This document shows positions 19,296-30,114 of a stretch of DNA of 64,000 nucleotides, one piece after another; position 1 is the first letter of the stretch, and every line of letters begins with the position of its first letter. Where the stretch lies: assembly GCA_020796225.1 (NCBI GenBank), contig CM036764.1, forward strand, positions 25,704,233 through 25,768,232, in the 5' to 3' direction. Both the position numbers and the translations under genes were made by a program. The stretch comes from Arion vulgaris. Taxonomy: Eukaryota; Mollusca; Gastropoda; Stylommatophora; Arionidae. The notes under the pieces are model-generated. The model saw nothing but the letters and a program-made list of their open reading frames with translations, made no database searches and had not been told where the DNA came from.

Positions 19296-19617
19296 CAATA
19301 TGTGTCTCTTTCTTTATCTGATTGAAATTGAACTTATCTATTTTCACTTGTGAAAAGCAAATTTCACGTTTATTTGTTTTATAAGAAATTTAAGAATCTT
19401 ATAGTCGAAGCACAACATTTCTATCTAAGGACTAGTCTTGTTATATCAAGGCGTGTTTGTTATACAAGTGCGAACAATACTTTGCGGAGAATGTAGATAT
19501 TTAGATGAAGTTCTATAGCAAGATTCTAACACGTAATCAGTCTACAATACCCTAACATCAAGACAGGCCCAAATCTGCACTAAACAATTGCCATTCTGAA
19601 CTATTTAATTGTGGGTT
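19296..19617. other. No recognised feature
   Basis: AT-rich unique sequence. Confidence 0.4.
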
Positions 19618-19628
19618 ATCAATCATAT

Positions 19629-19878
19629 CTTCTTCTTCGCGTTCGTTCTTTACGACCAATTTTAATCACTCTTTGTGATATGTTTGATCTTTGCCAAGAA
19701 CGTGTATACGTTGCACATTGGCGTGGTAGGCCCCTAAACGCATATATTTCTACACGTTTAGAACATGTGCATTCGATTTCAGCCAAACCTCCTTAGTCGC
19801 CTCTTACGACATGCGTGGCAGGTAACAGTGGTTCTATTCTTTACACCCAACATTTGGGCCCAGGTAACCACTCGGGCT
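19629..19878 (-). mobile_element. SINE-E, complete, 250 bp
   Basis: On the minus strand it starts GCCCGAGTGGTTACCTGGGC, has the core GCATGTCGTAAGAGGCGACT, the block TTTAGGGGCCTACCACGCC, TATCACAAAGAGTGATTAAAA and the tail CGCGAAGAAGAAG. Flanked by an 11-bp duplication with one mismatch (ATCAATCATAT 19618-19628; ATAAATCATAT 19879-19889). It shares its head, core and tail with SINE-A but has a different middle. Confidence 0.9.
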
Positions 19879-19889
19879 ATAAATCATAT

Positions 19890-20671
19890 AATTTGAATAT
19901 TTTCAAACTCTAGAAACGCCGCTTAAAAATGTGATGGTTTACTACCGTAAGCTCATACTGTTAAGCAAGTCAACTAAAGATTACATCACATGTTTAATTA
20001 ACTGATATATTCGTGCATAACCAACGTGGAGACAAAGTAAAAATTACTTCATTTGAACACATCTTCTGAACCAGTTCAGCGAATATATTTGATACAGCTT
20101 TGTTTGACATTATTGAGCGTGACCTATCTGTTTCCTGAAAAAGTAACTTTTAAAAATGAACAGTTGTTAATATATTGATTCATTGATAACAGACAACGGA
20201 GAGAAGAAAGCCAAAGACAACGATTGATACTAGATGTGGTAGATGATTTTAATAAAACAAAACAGAGGCAGGACATTCAAAACTAACAAGTTTGTACACC
20301 TAAGAACAAAAATAATTAAATTCTATCTTACTTCTGTCAGTTCTATTTTAATCTTTCCTGACATTGGCACGAAGAAGATAAAAATTCTGTACGCAAGAAA
20401 ATCATTGTTACCAGGTAAGCATTTCCTGCAAATAAATGGTTAAATAAAAAGAGAATAGCAAGGAAAACGAACAAACTGTATAAGATCTTAGGTTAATTAG
20501 GAACATTATGTTGGCAGCAAACAACACGTACACAAACTGCTAACAAAATGCAATGTGCACTCTATAGATAAAGCAGATTCGAACAATCATATGTTATATC
20601 GTCTAATCTTATGTCAATGTCTGTTACAAGGATAATAGATACATAGAAGATATATCAGGAATGTCTTGTTT
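19890..20671. other. No recognised feature
   Basis: AT-rich. A short ORF (20243-20443) has no support. Confidence 0.4.
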
Positions 20672-21079
20672 ATAGAGAGCAATGTAAGTAGTCTACTTTC
20701 TCCACGTACTCTCCTACAGTTTGTAGAGAGCAATGTAAGTATTCTACTTCCTCCACTTACTCTCCTACAGTTTGTAGAGAGCAATGTAAGTATTCTACTT
20801 CCTCCACTTACTCTCTTACAGTTTGTAGAGAGCAATGTAAGTAGTCTACTTTCTCCACGTACTCTCCTACAGTTTGTAGAGAGCAATGTAAGTATTCTAC
20901 TTCCTCCACTTACTCTCCTACAGTTTGTAGAGAGCAATGTAAGTATTCTACTTCCTCCACTTACTCTCTTACAGTTTGTAGAGAGCAATGTAAGTAGTCT
21001 ACTTTCTCCACGTACTCTCCTACAGTTTGTAGAGAGCAATGTAAGTAGTCTACTTTCTCCACTTACTCTCCTACTGTTT
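20672..21079. repeat. 51-bp minisatellite with three-unit higher-order pattern
   Basis: Eight units of 51 bp beginning TAGAGAGCAATGTAAGTA. Three variants (X: GTCTACTTTCTCCACGTAC; Y: TTCTACTTCCTCCACTTAC then TCTCCTAC; Z: as Y but TCTCTTAC) run in the order X Y Z X Y Z X X-like, so the recent amplification unit was 153 bp. The ORFs on both strands are products of the period. Confidence 0.95.
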
Positions 21080-21115
21080 GTTTCGTGGCACAAATGTGTC
21101 GATGGCATTTTCAGT

Positions 21116-21208
21116 TTCAGTTTGGAATATCTTCATTGCACTCCGGACATGTCCATAGGTGCTCCGATCTCCTTCGCAATATCTCTAGCAGGGTCCAAAT
21201 CAGTAGGG
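21116..21208 (-). mobile_element. Repeat C fragment
   Basis: Reads CTTCATTGCACTCCGGACATG, TCCATAGGTGCTCCGATCTCC and TTCGCAATATCTCTA, the reverse of the repeat C 3' end. It abuts the 30-bp array. Confidence 0.75.
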
Positions 21209-21210
21209 TG

Positions 21211-22198
21211 ATTATCAATTGTCGAAAGTTTCTCTTAGTAATTATCAACTGTCGAAAGTTTCTCTTAGTAATTATCAACTGTCGAAAGTTTCTCTTAGTA
21301 ATTATCAACTGTCGAAAGTTTCTCTTAGTAATTATCAATTGTCGAAAGTTTCTCTTAGTAATTATCAATTGTCGAAAGTTACTCTTAGTAATTATCAATT
21401 GTCGAAAGTTTCTCTTAGTAATTATCAACTGTCGAAAGTTTCTCTTAGTAATTATCAACTGTCGAAAGTTTCTCTTAGTAATTATCAATTGTCGAAAGTT
21501 TCTCTTAGTAATTATCAATTGTCGAAAGTTTCTCTTAGAAATTATCAATTGTCGAAAGTTTCTCTTAGTAATTATCAATTGTCGAAAGTTACTCTTAGTA
21601 ATTATCAATTGTCGAAAGTTTCTCTTAGTAATTATCAACTGTCGAAAGTTTCTCTTAGTAATTATCAACTGTCGAAAGTTTCTCTTAGTAATTATCAACT
21701 GTCGAAAGTTTCTCTTAGTAATTATCAACTGTCGAAAGTTTCTCTTAGTAATTATCAACTGTCGAAAGTTACTCTTAGTAATTATCAATTGTCGAAAGTT
21801 TCTCTTAGTAATTATCAACTGTCGAAAGTTTCTCTTAGTAATTATCAACTGTCGAAAGTTACTCTTAGTAATTATCAATTGTCGAAAGTTACTCTTAGTA
21901 ATTATCAATTGTCGAAAGTTACTCTTAGTAATTATCAATTGTCGAAAGTTTCTCTTAGTAATTATCAATTGTCGAAAGTTTCTCTTAGTAATTATCAATT
22001 GTCGAAAGTTACTCTTAGTAATTATCAACTGTCGAAAGTTTCTCTTAGTAATTATCAACTGTCGAAAGTTTCTCTTAGTAATTATCAACTGTCGAAAGTT
22101 TCTCTTAGTAATTATCAACTGTCGAAAGTTTCTCTTAGTAATTATCAACTGTCGAAAGTTTCTCTTAGTAATTATCAATTGTCGAAAGTTACTCTTAC
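21211..22198. repeat. 30-bp minisatellite, 33 units
   Basis: Unit ATTATCAACTGTCGAAAGTT plus TCTCTTAGTA. Only two sites vary repeatedly (CAACT/CAATT and TTTCTC/TACTC), with a single other change near 21539, so the array is young or strongly homogenised. The period of 30 keeps several frames open on both strands (up to 391 codons); no start context, signal or non-repeat domain supports a gene. It joins a repeat C fragment on the left and a SINE-B fragment on the right. Confidence 0.97.
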
Positions 22199-22199
22199 G

Positions 22200-22355
22200 T
22201 GCACAGTTTCAACACGGGATCTACGTTTTATCGTCATCTCCTTTAGAACTAAGAGCTTGACCTCCCATACAATGAGATCAGGGATCTCTGGATAAAATAT
22301 CACAATCGCTTCATGAGAGAAACGAACCTTACCTCCACACCGTAGAGATCCCCAC
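22200..22355 (-). mobile_element. SINE-B 5' fragment
   Basis: Contains TTTCAACACGGGATCTACG, GATCAGGGATCTCTGG and the reversed tRNA head down to GAACCTTACCTCCACACCG. The 3' part is missing where the minisatellite begins. Confidence 0.7.
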
Positions 22356-22359
22356 ACGC

Positions 22360-22880
22360 TATCACACTAATCAGGTCGTCATACGACTTCACACATCAAT
22401 CACAAGTTTAAGCTTTGTACCATCTTAACACCTTAGGTAGGGAATAACTGGGGTGCACGGGTTCACCGTGTTCCTTTTGCCTACTGAATACATTCTGTTG
22501 CAGTTGCTAATTAGTGTTGGCGTTTAACTGTGCAATGTTCCCTTCACTGTCTGACTTCATAAACAAACTTAAGATAGAAGTCGAGTATGTTTTATTTCCA
22601 ACAGATAACACACAACAAACCACATAATACCATCTCAAAGTCCACTGACACTAATTATACAGATTAAAAAAGCACGATGTACTTCAGTTTTAAATAAAAC
22701 AGTGGCAGGTAAAGCCGATGTTTCTGCAGAAAGATTTTCAACAAACACAACAGATAAATAGTAAGAAACACATAATTAATCAGTAGTGTTTCGTGAATCC
22801 CAGACAATACGGTCATTTCTTTTTTTCCCCTGAAAGTTCTCTCTGATGTCTATTAAAATATTCTTGATGAAATCAGTGGA
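22360..22880. other. No recognised feature
   Basis: AT-rich. GGGAATAACTGGGGTGCACGG at about 22440 is not placed in a family. Confidence 0.4.
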
Positions 22881-22884
22881 CAAT

Positions 22885-23242
22885 TGATTAATTGATATGA
22901 TAGGATCATCATCATTGCACTTCAGTGAGTAACTATGTGTGTTCCAATCTCTTTCTTACACAGGAAGGTCTCAGCGGTAGTGCACGAACTCCGTAGTACC
23001 GGTGAGTGTCCCCGGTGTAATTTTGAAGATGAAGATATTTTTGTAGGAATTAAAATTTATATGCTCAAATTGAACACGGGACCTACGTTTTATCGTCCGT
23101 ATCCGACGGGACTAGGAACTCGACCTCACCTACACTGAGATCATGGATATCTGGAATAATATCCAGATGGTCGACGAGGGAGCGAACTTGGTACCTTTCG
23201 CACGAGAGACAAGCACCTAACCTTTACGTCATAGAGACCCCT
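22885..23242 (-). mobile_element. SINE-B, nearly complete, internal deletion
   Basis: Tail (ATTGATTAATTGATA), the GAGTAACTATGTGTGTTCC block, GTACCGGTGAGTGTCCCCGG, CAAATTGAACACGGGACC, and the tRNA head ending at about 23242. The AGCAGGCTGGAAAGCC block is deleted. The word AGTGGACAATT lies both left of the tail (22876) and in the array to the right. Confidence 0.85.
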
Positions 23243-23267
23243 ATATCTGTCTTCAAGTAAGTGGACA

Positions 23268-23850
23268 ATTCATGTCTGTGAAAGCAGTGGATAACCAATG
23301 TGCTGTGACAGTAGTGGACAATTCATGTCTGTGAAACTAGTGAACAACCAATGTGCTGTGACAGTAGTGGACAATTCATGTCTGTGTAACTAGTGAACAA
23401 CCAATGTGCTGTGACAGTAGTGGACAATTCATGTCTGTGTAACTAGTGAACAACCAATGTGCTGTGACAGTAGTGGACAATTCATGTCTGTGTAACTAGT
23501 GAACAACCAATGTGCTGTGACAGTAGTGGACAATTCATGTCTGTGTAACTAGTGAACAACCAAAGTGATGTGACAGTAGTGGACAATTCATGTCTGTGTA
23601 ACTAGTGAACAACCAATGTGCTGTGACAGTAGTGGACAATTCATGTCTGTGTAACTAGTGAACAACCAATGTGCTGTGACAGTAGTGGACAATTCATGTC
23701 TGTGTAACTAGTGAACAACCAATGCGCTGTGACAGTAGTGGACAACTGCTGTCTGTGTATCTAGGCACAGCCAGTACCTGTGTATCTAGGCACAGTCGGT
23801 GCCTGTGCATCTAGGCACAGTCGGTGCCTGTGTATCTAGGCACAGCCAGT
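23268..23850. repeat. 53-bp minisatellite followed by a 25-bp minisatellite
   Basis: About nine 53-bp units beginning CAGTAGTGGACAATTCATG to about 23742. Then four 25-bp units of TGTGTATCTAGGCACAG at 23748-23845. Confidence 0.9.
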
Positions 23851-25060
23851 GACTGTGAAAGCAGTGGACATTTTCAGCAAATGTTTACTTAGATTTGTTG
23901 CTATCCTTTGTTTGATTTATATACTTTCTGAACTATTTTATTACTACTCTTGTTCGCCCTGTTATTCCATCCAGTTCTGGGTATATCTGTTCCTCTCTCT
24001 TTCTCTCTCTCTCCCTCTCTCTCTCTCTCTCCCGTTCTTGACAGTATTTTTTAATCCCTACCAGGGTTGTAAAATATCGTTTTTAAAAATAGATTCCCTT
24101 TCTTAATTTCGTTTCTGCTTTTAGAAAGTGAGCATTCAGCGTGCTTTTTAGCTATACCATCGTCATGTTTCTCTTTTGGTTTTTTTTTTCTTTACCTAAT
24201 GTCTGATTTATCTCCAGGTTCGAATAACGCTGACATGGAGTGACATGTTTATGGATGAGTTTGTTAGGCTCCTGTAAGCATTTGAGTGTAAGCGTGTGTG
24301 CAACTGTGCATCTGTAATAACGTTTGCGTCATTTTGTACAAATAATTGGTATCACTACGTTACATACACATTCCAGAAAATGACGTCAGAAGTAAAGATA
24401 CAATGATCTAAATTTAGTCCAGATATCGTCGGCAATGAATATGTGGATAAGCAGTTTTAGTAAAACATACATTTTGTGAAGAAGAAAAATGAACGACAAA
24501 CGTGGTCATTTATTGCAGCCACAATTTTGTTTAGAGATGGTTCAAGAAGCTGGTAACCAGGAGTGTACGGTATATTTTCTCAGTATGATGCAAGTCTTCG
24601 AAATGCGGTCCCTTTTCGCTGCTACATACTTTCTGAAGGCTGAGCTAAAAATAGCTACTCTTTGTTTCTAGATCACAAACGTGAATGTACGCCTATAGCA
24701 GTGACAGTAGCAATGTATAACGTGTTAATAAGTCTTTAGCACACAGAGGAGATATAATAACAGACGTGTTAATGCGTCTCTAGCAGTGAATGAGAAAATG
24801 TATATATACGTCCTTAGCAGCTAAAGGGTTAAATCTTTTTCTTTAAAATAACCTTCAATTGTAATTTTGGTTTTACTGCTTATACCGCCCCCATTACGGT
24901 ACCGCCTGATGCGGCTGCCTCTCTGTATCATATCACGGCACGGTCCTACTGGTAACAAAGTAAGTAGCAAGTACTTTTTTTTATAGCTTCTCGTTACTAA
25001 GGTGACTGGTAGCATTCGGTTTTTAAGTATCGAATATTTACTATTCGCATAGCTCAGTTT
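23851..25060. other. No recognised gene; (CT)n at about 23996-24032
   Basis: Holds a pyrimidine microsatellite and, at 24700-24840, three imperfect copies of a TGTTAAT..GTCT.TAGCA motif. The 60-codon ORF at 24489 has no support. Confidence 0.4.
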
Positions 25061-25064
25061 CAGT

Positions 25065-25770
25065 TTCAAATAAAGTTTGAAATGTCTTCATTGCATTCGG
25101 GACATGTCTATAGGTACTCAGATCTCCTTCACAATGTTTACAACATCGCCTAGAGACATACCGTACCATATGTACTCAGATCTCCTACAAAATGTCTACA
25201 ACAGCGCCTAGAGACTGACCGTACCATAGGTACTCAGATCTCCTTCACAATGTCTACAACAGCGCCTAGAGACTGGCCGTACCATAGGTACTCAGATCTC
25301 CTTCACAATGTCTACAACAGCGCCTAGAGACAGACCGTACCATATGTACTCAGATCTCCTACAAAATGTCTACAACAGCGCCTAGAGACTGACCGTACCA
25401 TAGGTACTCAGATCTCCTTCACAATGTCTACAACATCGCCTAGAGACAGACCGTACCATAGGTACTCAGATCTCCTTCACAATGTCTACAACATCGCCTA
25501 GAGACAGACCGTACCATAGGTACTCAGATCTCCTTCACAATGTCTACAACATCGCCTAGAGACAGACCGTACCATATGTACTCAGATCTCCTACAAAATG
25601 TCTACAACAGCGCCTAGAGACTGACCGTACCATAGGTACTCAGATCTCCTTCACAATGTCTACAACAGCGCCAAGAGACTGGCCGTACCAGTTCGATGTT
25701 GATTGATGAGCCTGCCCACATATATGTTGTGCTGTTATATTCTGCTAACTCCAATCTTCAATACCAGCTC
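25065..25770 (-). mobile_element. Repeat C copy expanded by internal amplification
   Basis: The left edge (ATGTCTTCATTGCATTCGGG, ACATGTCTATAGG) and the right edge (ACCAGTTCGATGTTGATTGATG, TGTTGTGCTGTTATATTCTG, AACTCCAATCTTCAAT) are consecutive parts of repeat C as seen at 7410-7610. Between them, one 58-bp internal segment is repeated ten times. Confidence 0.85.
25112..25690. repeat. 58-bp minisatellite inside repeat C
   Basis: Ten units from GGTACTCAGATCTCC to GACCGTACCATA. Two unit classes alternate irregularly (TTCACAATG and TACAAAATG). The unit corresponds to the stretch of repeat C between its CCATA and GTTCGAT blocks. Confidence 0.95.
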
Positions 25771-25844
25771 TTGAAATCTCGCAGAACTAATACAGACAAA
25801 TACGAACTTGCACGATGATTGCTCGTATTACAAAATGTACTAAC

Positions 25845-26035
25845 TTAGTTTGTTCCTTTCGTCCCAAAGGCGGCACATAGGGCAGAGGTTTTAGATCTCC
25901 ATGTGATGCGGTTCGTTGCTAGCAGTTGGAATCTCGTATGGTTTTACATCCCAATAGTTTACTTTCTTGTAGGATTGTTCTTCGAAGAGTGGTCTTAGGT
26001 CTTCCACGTTTTCTTTTCCCAACTGGTGACCGTAT
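25845..26035 (-). pseudogene. LINE C-terminal fragment (CAAFGSKG family)
   Basis: Near-identical in arrangement to 28855-29045: the reversed gene tail with CAAAGGCGGCACATAGGGC, GATCTCCATGTGATGCGG and TCTTCCACGTTTTCTTTTCCC, which encodes the GKRKRGRPKTT block on the minus strand. It is cut off before the GHVLR block. Confidence 0.75.
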
Positions 26036-26196
26036 CAATTAGACGAGATCAATTCTAAAACACGAAATGCAAGATAAAGTAAACAAATGAAATCTAATTT
26101 AAAACATAAATGTTTTTGTGAAATTGAATACCAGTTAGATCAAATCTGAATTAAAAGCTGTGAGAAAACAGTTTAAAATCTGGATATATTATTAAG

Positions 26197-26359
26197 CACT
26201 GGCGGCTCGCCATTAAGGGACAGTGGGGCCGGGCTCCACCAAAAATAATGTATAACGTGTATTTATTATTTTATAAATTAAAATATAGCAACCCAAACCA
26301 TGATTTATCTGGAAAAAATGTCTGACACAACCAACAAAAATGATCACCAGCCGCCACTG
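26197..26359. mobile_element. hAT-like MITE, 163 bp
   Basis: Same family as 35681-35849: left end CACTGGCGGCTCGCCATTAAG, right end CAGCCGCCACTG, with a GGGGCCGGGCTCCACC interior. The flanks TTATTAAG and TTTTAAAG match at six of eight positions. Confidence 0.75.
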
Positions 26360-26461
26360 TTTTAAAGTAGTAAAGTGGGAATGAAACGCTTAATTTGATT
26401 ACACCAAGAACAAGTAAGTTGATAAAAAAATATCACTATTATCTAATAGAAGAAATGTTTC

Positions 26462-26720
26462 ACCCATGCGTTGCCAGGGCTCTCAATGGGAGCAAAGAAT
26501 AGTAACGTTGCGACCTACAAGACACGTCGTAAGAAACGACTGAAGTAGGGGCCTAGGAAGCTACCCTAGTAAATAAAAAGCGTCGCAGAATTCGGATGGG
26601 CTGGCCTACTTGTAGGTGCATAACTAGCACAACGTACATTTGCTCTTAGGCTCGGATCACTAACAAATCACAACGAGTAGTTAACAAGTAGTCGATATAC
26701 AGCGTTAAAAGAAAAAGAAG
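26462..26720 (+). mobile_element. SINE-A copy
   Basis: Head CCCATGCGTTGCCAGGGCTC, core ACACGTCGTAAGAAACGACT, CAGAATTCGGATGGGCTGG, and tail GAAAAAGAAGAAGAG. Confidence 0.85.
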
Positions 26721-26744
26721 AAGAGAAATGAATGTTTGTAAATG

Positions 26745-27345
26745 GGGGTCTCTGGGGCGTAGAGGTTACGTGCTCGCCTCTCGTGCCAAATGTACCAGGT
26801 TCGCTCCCTTGTGAAGCCATCTGGATATTTTTCCAGAGATTCCAGGATATTTTTCCAGAGATTCCAGGATATTTTTCCAGAGATTCCAGGATATTTTTCC
26901 AGATTCCATGATTTTTTCCAGAGATTCGAGGATATTTTTCCAGAGATTCCAGGATATTTTTCCAGAGATTCCAGGATATTTTTCCAGAGATTCCAGGATA
27001 TTTTTCCAGAGATTTCAGATCCAAATGCTCTCAGTGTAGATGAAATCGAGTTCCATAGGACGATAAAACGTACGTACCGTGTTCAATTTGAGCACGTAAA
27101 AGAACCTGCAAAAGAGAAGAAGAGAAGAGCAGGCTGGGTGAGGCAAAATTCATTAGACAAGATTTAAAATAAAATTCCTACAAAAATATCTTCTTCATCT
27201 TCAAAATTACACTGGGTTCCCTCGCCAGTGCTGCGGAGTTCGTGCACAGAAGCTGAAATCTTTCTGTGCAATAAACAGATCGGAGCACACATGGTTATTC
27301 ACAGAAGTGCGATGATGATGGTCAAATCAATCAATCAATGTTTGT
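26745..27345 (+). mobile_element. SINE-B, full length plus internal array
   Basis: The tRNA head (GGCGTAGAGGTTACGTGC, then CCAGGTTCGCTCCC), the ATATTTTTCCAGAG junction amplified as a 22-bp array, the body GTGTTCAATTTGAGCACG and AGAGCAGGCTGGGTGAGG, and a TCAATCAATCAATG end. Without the array it would be about 420 bp. Confidence 0.9.
26832..27015. repeat. 22-bp minisatellite inside SINE-B
   Basis: About eight units of GAGATTCCAGGATATTTTTC. The unit is the SINE-B sequence at the head-body junction (GGATATTTTTCCAGAGAT in copies at 30845 and elsewhere). Confidence 0.95.
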
Positions 27346-27444
27346 AAAACTAACACAATTATTTTACATATTCGTCTTCAATGATCCAACAGGGCTTAGG
27401 CTCTATCCCTGCAATACAAAGTCGTGTAGTGATATTTGAAAAAT

Positions 27445-27660
27445 GCTTTTTAAGTTGTTCTCTTCGTCTTCACCCTTCGCACCTAGGGGGGCATAAGTCC
27501 GAAACCAAGACCTTCCAAGCCAGTCTATCCAAGACCATCTTTTCCAGATCTCTTCCCTCTCTTCATATTTTCTTGCATTCCGCCTCCAACTCCCGTCTCT
27601 TTGTGTTCCTGTCTCTTCCCTTACCTCTATTGCCCTGGTGATCCCATCAGAAAGCCTCTC
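27445..27660 (-). pseudogene. LINE C-terminal fragment (RWRWIGH family)
   Basis: Reverse-strand DNA matches the 3' coding end at 63170-63355: ACCCTTCGCACCTAGGGGGG, GCATAAGTCCGAAACCAAGACC and TCCCATCAGAAAGCCTCTCTC. The frame is broken. Confidence 0.75.
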
Positions 27661-28065
27661 TCGTGATGCTGTAAGGGGGTTTCCTCAGAGCAATTTTTAA
27701 TGTATAGAAAATAATTCCAACACAGGTAGTCAGTGGACATCATGGCATGTTCCTAATCATGATATCTTGTTATGATAAAGAAATAACTTCTAGTAACAGT
27801 AAACGATAGAACATTTCTTACAGGAATTCTTGGGTATACCTGAGTGGATAAGATTAGCAATACCAGACCTCACTAAATAATTCGTCTGGATGAAATAAAT
27901 AAGGTGAGACAAAAGAAACGATGGATTGGATATGTCATTAAGATAAAAAGGGAACAGCTGCCAAGACATGGAATGCAGTAGATATTGCAAGACCAGCGGA
28001 ATAAAGAAGGACCTGGTGCATATGGAGGTCAGCTTTCGAAGCCGAGATCAAAATTGTACTTTCGC
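27661..28065. other. No recognised feature
   Basis: AT-rich. A possible trace of a LINE tail (RQKKRWIGYV) at about 27905-27935 is too short to call. Confidence 0.3.
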
Positions 28066-28067
28066 CA

Positions 28068-28292
28068 GTGTGGTGTGGGTTCACGCAATGGAAGCAAAGA
28101 ATAGTACCAATGCGATCTACAATGCGACTAAGGTAAGGGGCTTAGAAAAGCTACACTGGTAAATAAATAGCGTCACAGAAATCGGATATACTTGTAGGCT
28201 GGCACAACGTAAATCGCTCTTAGGCAAAAATCGCATACAGATCACACAGAGTGGTTAATAAGTGTTCGATATGGAGCTGAAGAAGAAGAAAA
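28068..28292 (+). mobile_element. SINE-A copy, diverged
   Basis: CAATGGAAGCAAAGAATAGTACC, a shortened core (TACAATGCGACTAAGG), CGTCACAGAAATCGGATATAC, ATCACACAGAGTGGTTAATAAG and a GAAGAAGAAG tail. Confidence 0.8.
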
Positions 28293-28299
28293 TTATGTA

Positions 28300-28850
28300 T
28301 ACTATTAGGTTTAAGATAGAGAGATAGAGCACAACACCGAATTCATTGAAAATATTTGATAGCCATAGTTTTATCTGCACTTGTCAGAGTTAAGATTGAT
28401 GATAATGAGCCCCAAACAGGGTAAAGAAACACTGAATACGTATCTAAATATTACCATAACAGAACGCTATCATCGATGTTTGTTATTAAATTCAAAATAA
28501 TTTTTCACTTTCAGTAAATTTTAGTAAATCATATCTGGAGTGCTAGTAGTTGTTGTCCATATATAATTATAATGTTGTAGTAGTTTATGTAGTAGGTTGT
28601 TCCTATCTACTACTTTGTGTTACCAGAGCCAAACATGGACAATGAGCAAAGCACAGTCACAAAAAATAACTACATGTAAAATGCGGTGCCTCCGAAAAGT
28701 TACCAACAACACCAGAAAAGACAGTCACCCACATCAGCATAAGAAAGAAAGTTAGCACAGAACCTTGTTTAAATTACATTGAGAAACACGGAATGAAGTA
28801 GTTTGGCCACTGAATCCAAACACCATAGTATACAGAGTCTTCCACTTAGT
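28300..28850. other. No recognised feature
   Basis: AT-rich unique sequence. Confidence 0.4.
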
Positions 28851-28853
28851 TAG

Positions 28854-29478
28854 TTAGTTTATTCCTTTCGAGCCAAAGGCGGCACATAGAGCAGAGGTTT
28901 TAGATCTCCATGTGATACGGTTCTTTGCTAGCAGTTGGAGATCTTGTATGGTTTTACATCCCAATAGTTTACTTTCTTGTTGGATGGTTCTTCGAATAGT
29001 GGTCTTTGGTCTTCCACGTTTTCTTTTCCCAACTGGTGACCACATAAGGACTTGTCGATTTAGTCTCTTTTCGTCTGATCTAAGAACATGACCTAAATAT
29101 TTCCACCTTCGTTTCCTTATAATATTTGATATGAGTTGTTGGTGTGTTATATCTCTCACTGTGTTGTTAGAAACGAAATCACTCCATTTTACTTTTAATC
29201 ATTTTCGTAGACATTTATTCTCAAAGCTGTCCAGTTTCTTATCAATTTTCTTTGTTGATTTCCAACTTTCACAACCGTAGGTCAGTACAGGAATCACACA
29301 TGACCTAAATAATTTAACTTATGTGCATATACTAAGGTCTTGAGATTGCCAGATATTCGTTAATTTAGTGAAGGCACAAGCTGCTATAGCAATATGAGAG
29401 TTTATTTCTTTCATCGTGTCACCGTTGTTTGACACTTTACTACCCAAATATGTAAAATGTTCAACTCTACAACAGAAC
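28854..29478 (-). pseudogene. LINE reverse-transcriptase tail, long fragment
   Basis: Read on the minus strand from 29478: VEHFTYLGSKVSNNGD, EINSHIAIAACAFTKL, then VIPVLTYGCESWKSTKK, DSFENKCLRK, and VKWSDF. The last 101 codons (28854-29159) are open: RKRRWKYLGHVLRSDEK, GKRKRGRPKTTIRR, LLAKNRITWRSKTSALCAAF and the final GSKGIN. These are the thumb (YLGS), LTYG.E.W and C-terminal basic blocks of a non-LTR retrotransposon. Frameshifts and a stop before LKVKW show it is dead. The catalytic YADD region is not present. Confidence 0.85.
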
Positions 29479-29479
29479 A

Positions 29480-29635
29480 TAAGAAAAGAAGGTGAGAGGA
29501 AGACCACGAAAAGGATGGTTAGATGGCATAGTGGAATCCTATCACAGAGCAAAAATAACAATCAATCAAGCCACTAGAACAGCGCAAGACAAAAACAGAA
29601 AACCACGATATTGGGCAACAACCTGGTAGTATTGT
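29480..29635 (+). pseudogene. LINE C-terminal fragment, opposite strand
   Basis: The plus-strand frame KVRGRPRKGWLDGIVE, SYHRAKITINQATRTAQDK and RYWATTW has the GRPR..W...A.D pattern of another LINE family. It abuts the reverse-oriented LINE at 29478, so two tails meet head to head. Confidence 0.6.
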
Positions 29636-29844
29636 GATGACAAAAGAAGAATTAAAAAGTAGTTGTAAAAAACCGTAAATAAATAATCACCAAGAAGAAA
29701 TGTGACATTTCAAGTACGTCTTCCTCTACAATCTACCAGTATATAGTTTTTGAGTGAAACGTAGAAAACCTTATTCCTACTATGCACGTAGCGTTGCACA
29801 GTGCCCTCCTTTCACTAGTACAATTTTGATAATATAATATAGTA

Positions 29845-30076
29845 GGTGGTTTCTGTTGCTAAGTGGTTCATCCGTTATCTCAAGTTCCGAAGGTTGCAAG
29901 TTCGAATCCGTTCTGTCCATTTTCCTCTCCTGCGTGAGCTGAGAAGCAACAGTTGGCCACGCCCAGTCGACCTGAAAACTAAGCTTTGAGCAAACTTGAT
30001 AGACCTGAAGCTGACCGCCCAGTTTGTGGTCCACAGTAAATTAAGCGCATGACCAGAAATCGCTGAAGTAGAAGAA
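29845..30076 (+). mobile_element. SINE-J (tRNA-derived)
   Basis: Head TGTTGCTAAGTGGTTCATCC and B box AAGTTCGAATCC, then GTGAGCTGAGAAGCAAC, CCAGTCGACCTGAAAAC, GACCGCCCAGTTTGTGG and ACCAGAAATCGCTGAAG, with a short GAAGAA tail. Confidence 0.85.
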
Positions 30077-30114
30077 TCCATTCTATTAGCAAGTGTATTT
30101 TTGTCCCGATCTCT

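Noticed and set aside
21085..22295. ORFs of 353-391 codons on both strands
   Set aside because: They consist almost wholly of a 30-bp tandem unit, whose period is divisible by three, so several frames are open on both strands. There is no non-repeat domain or start context.
28854..29159. Host gene of 101 codons (also 53518, 58110, 62016, 63100)
   Set aside because: These are C-terminal ends of LINE polyproteins, repeated in the window with stops, frameshifts or truncation upstream.
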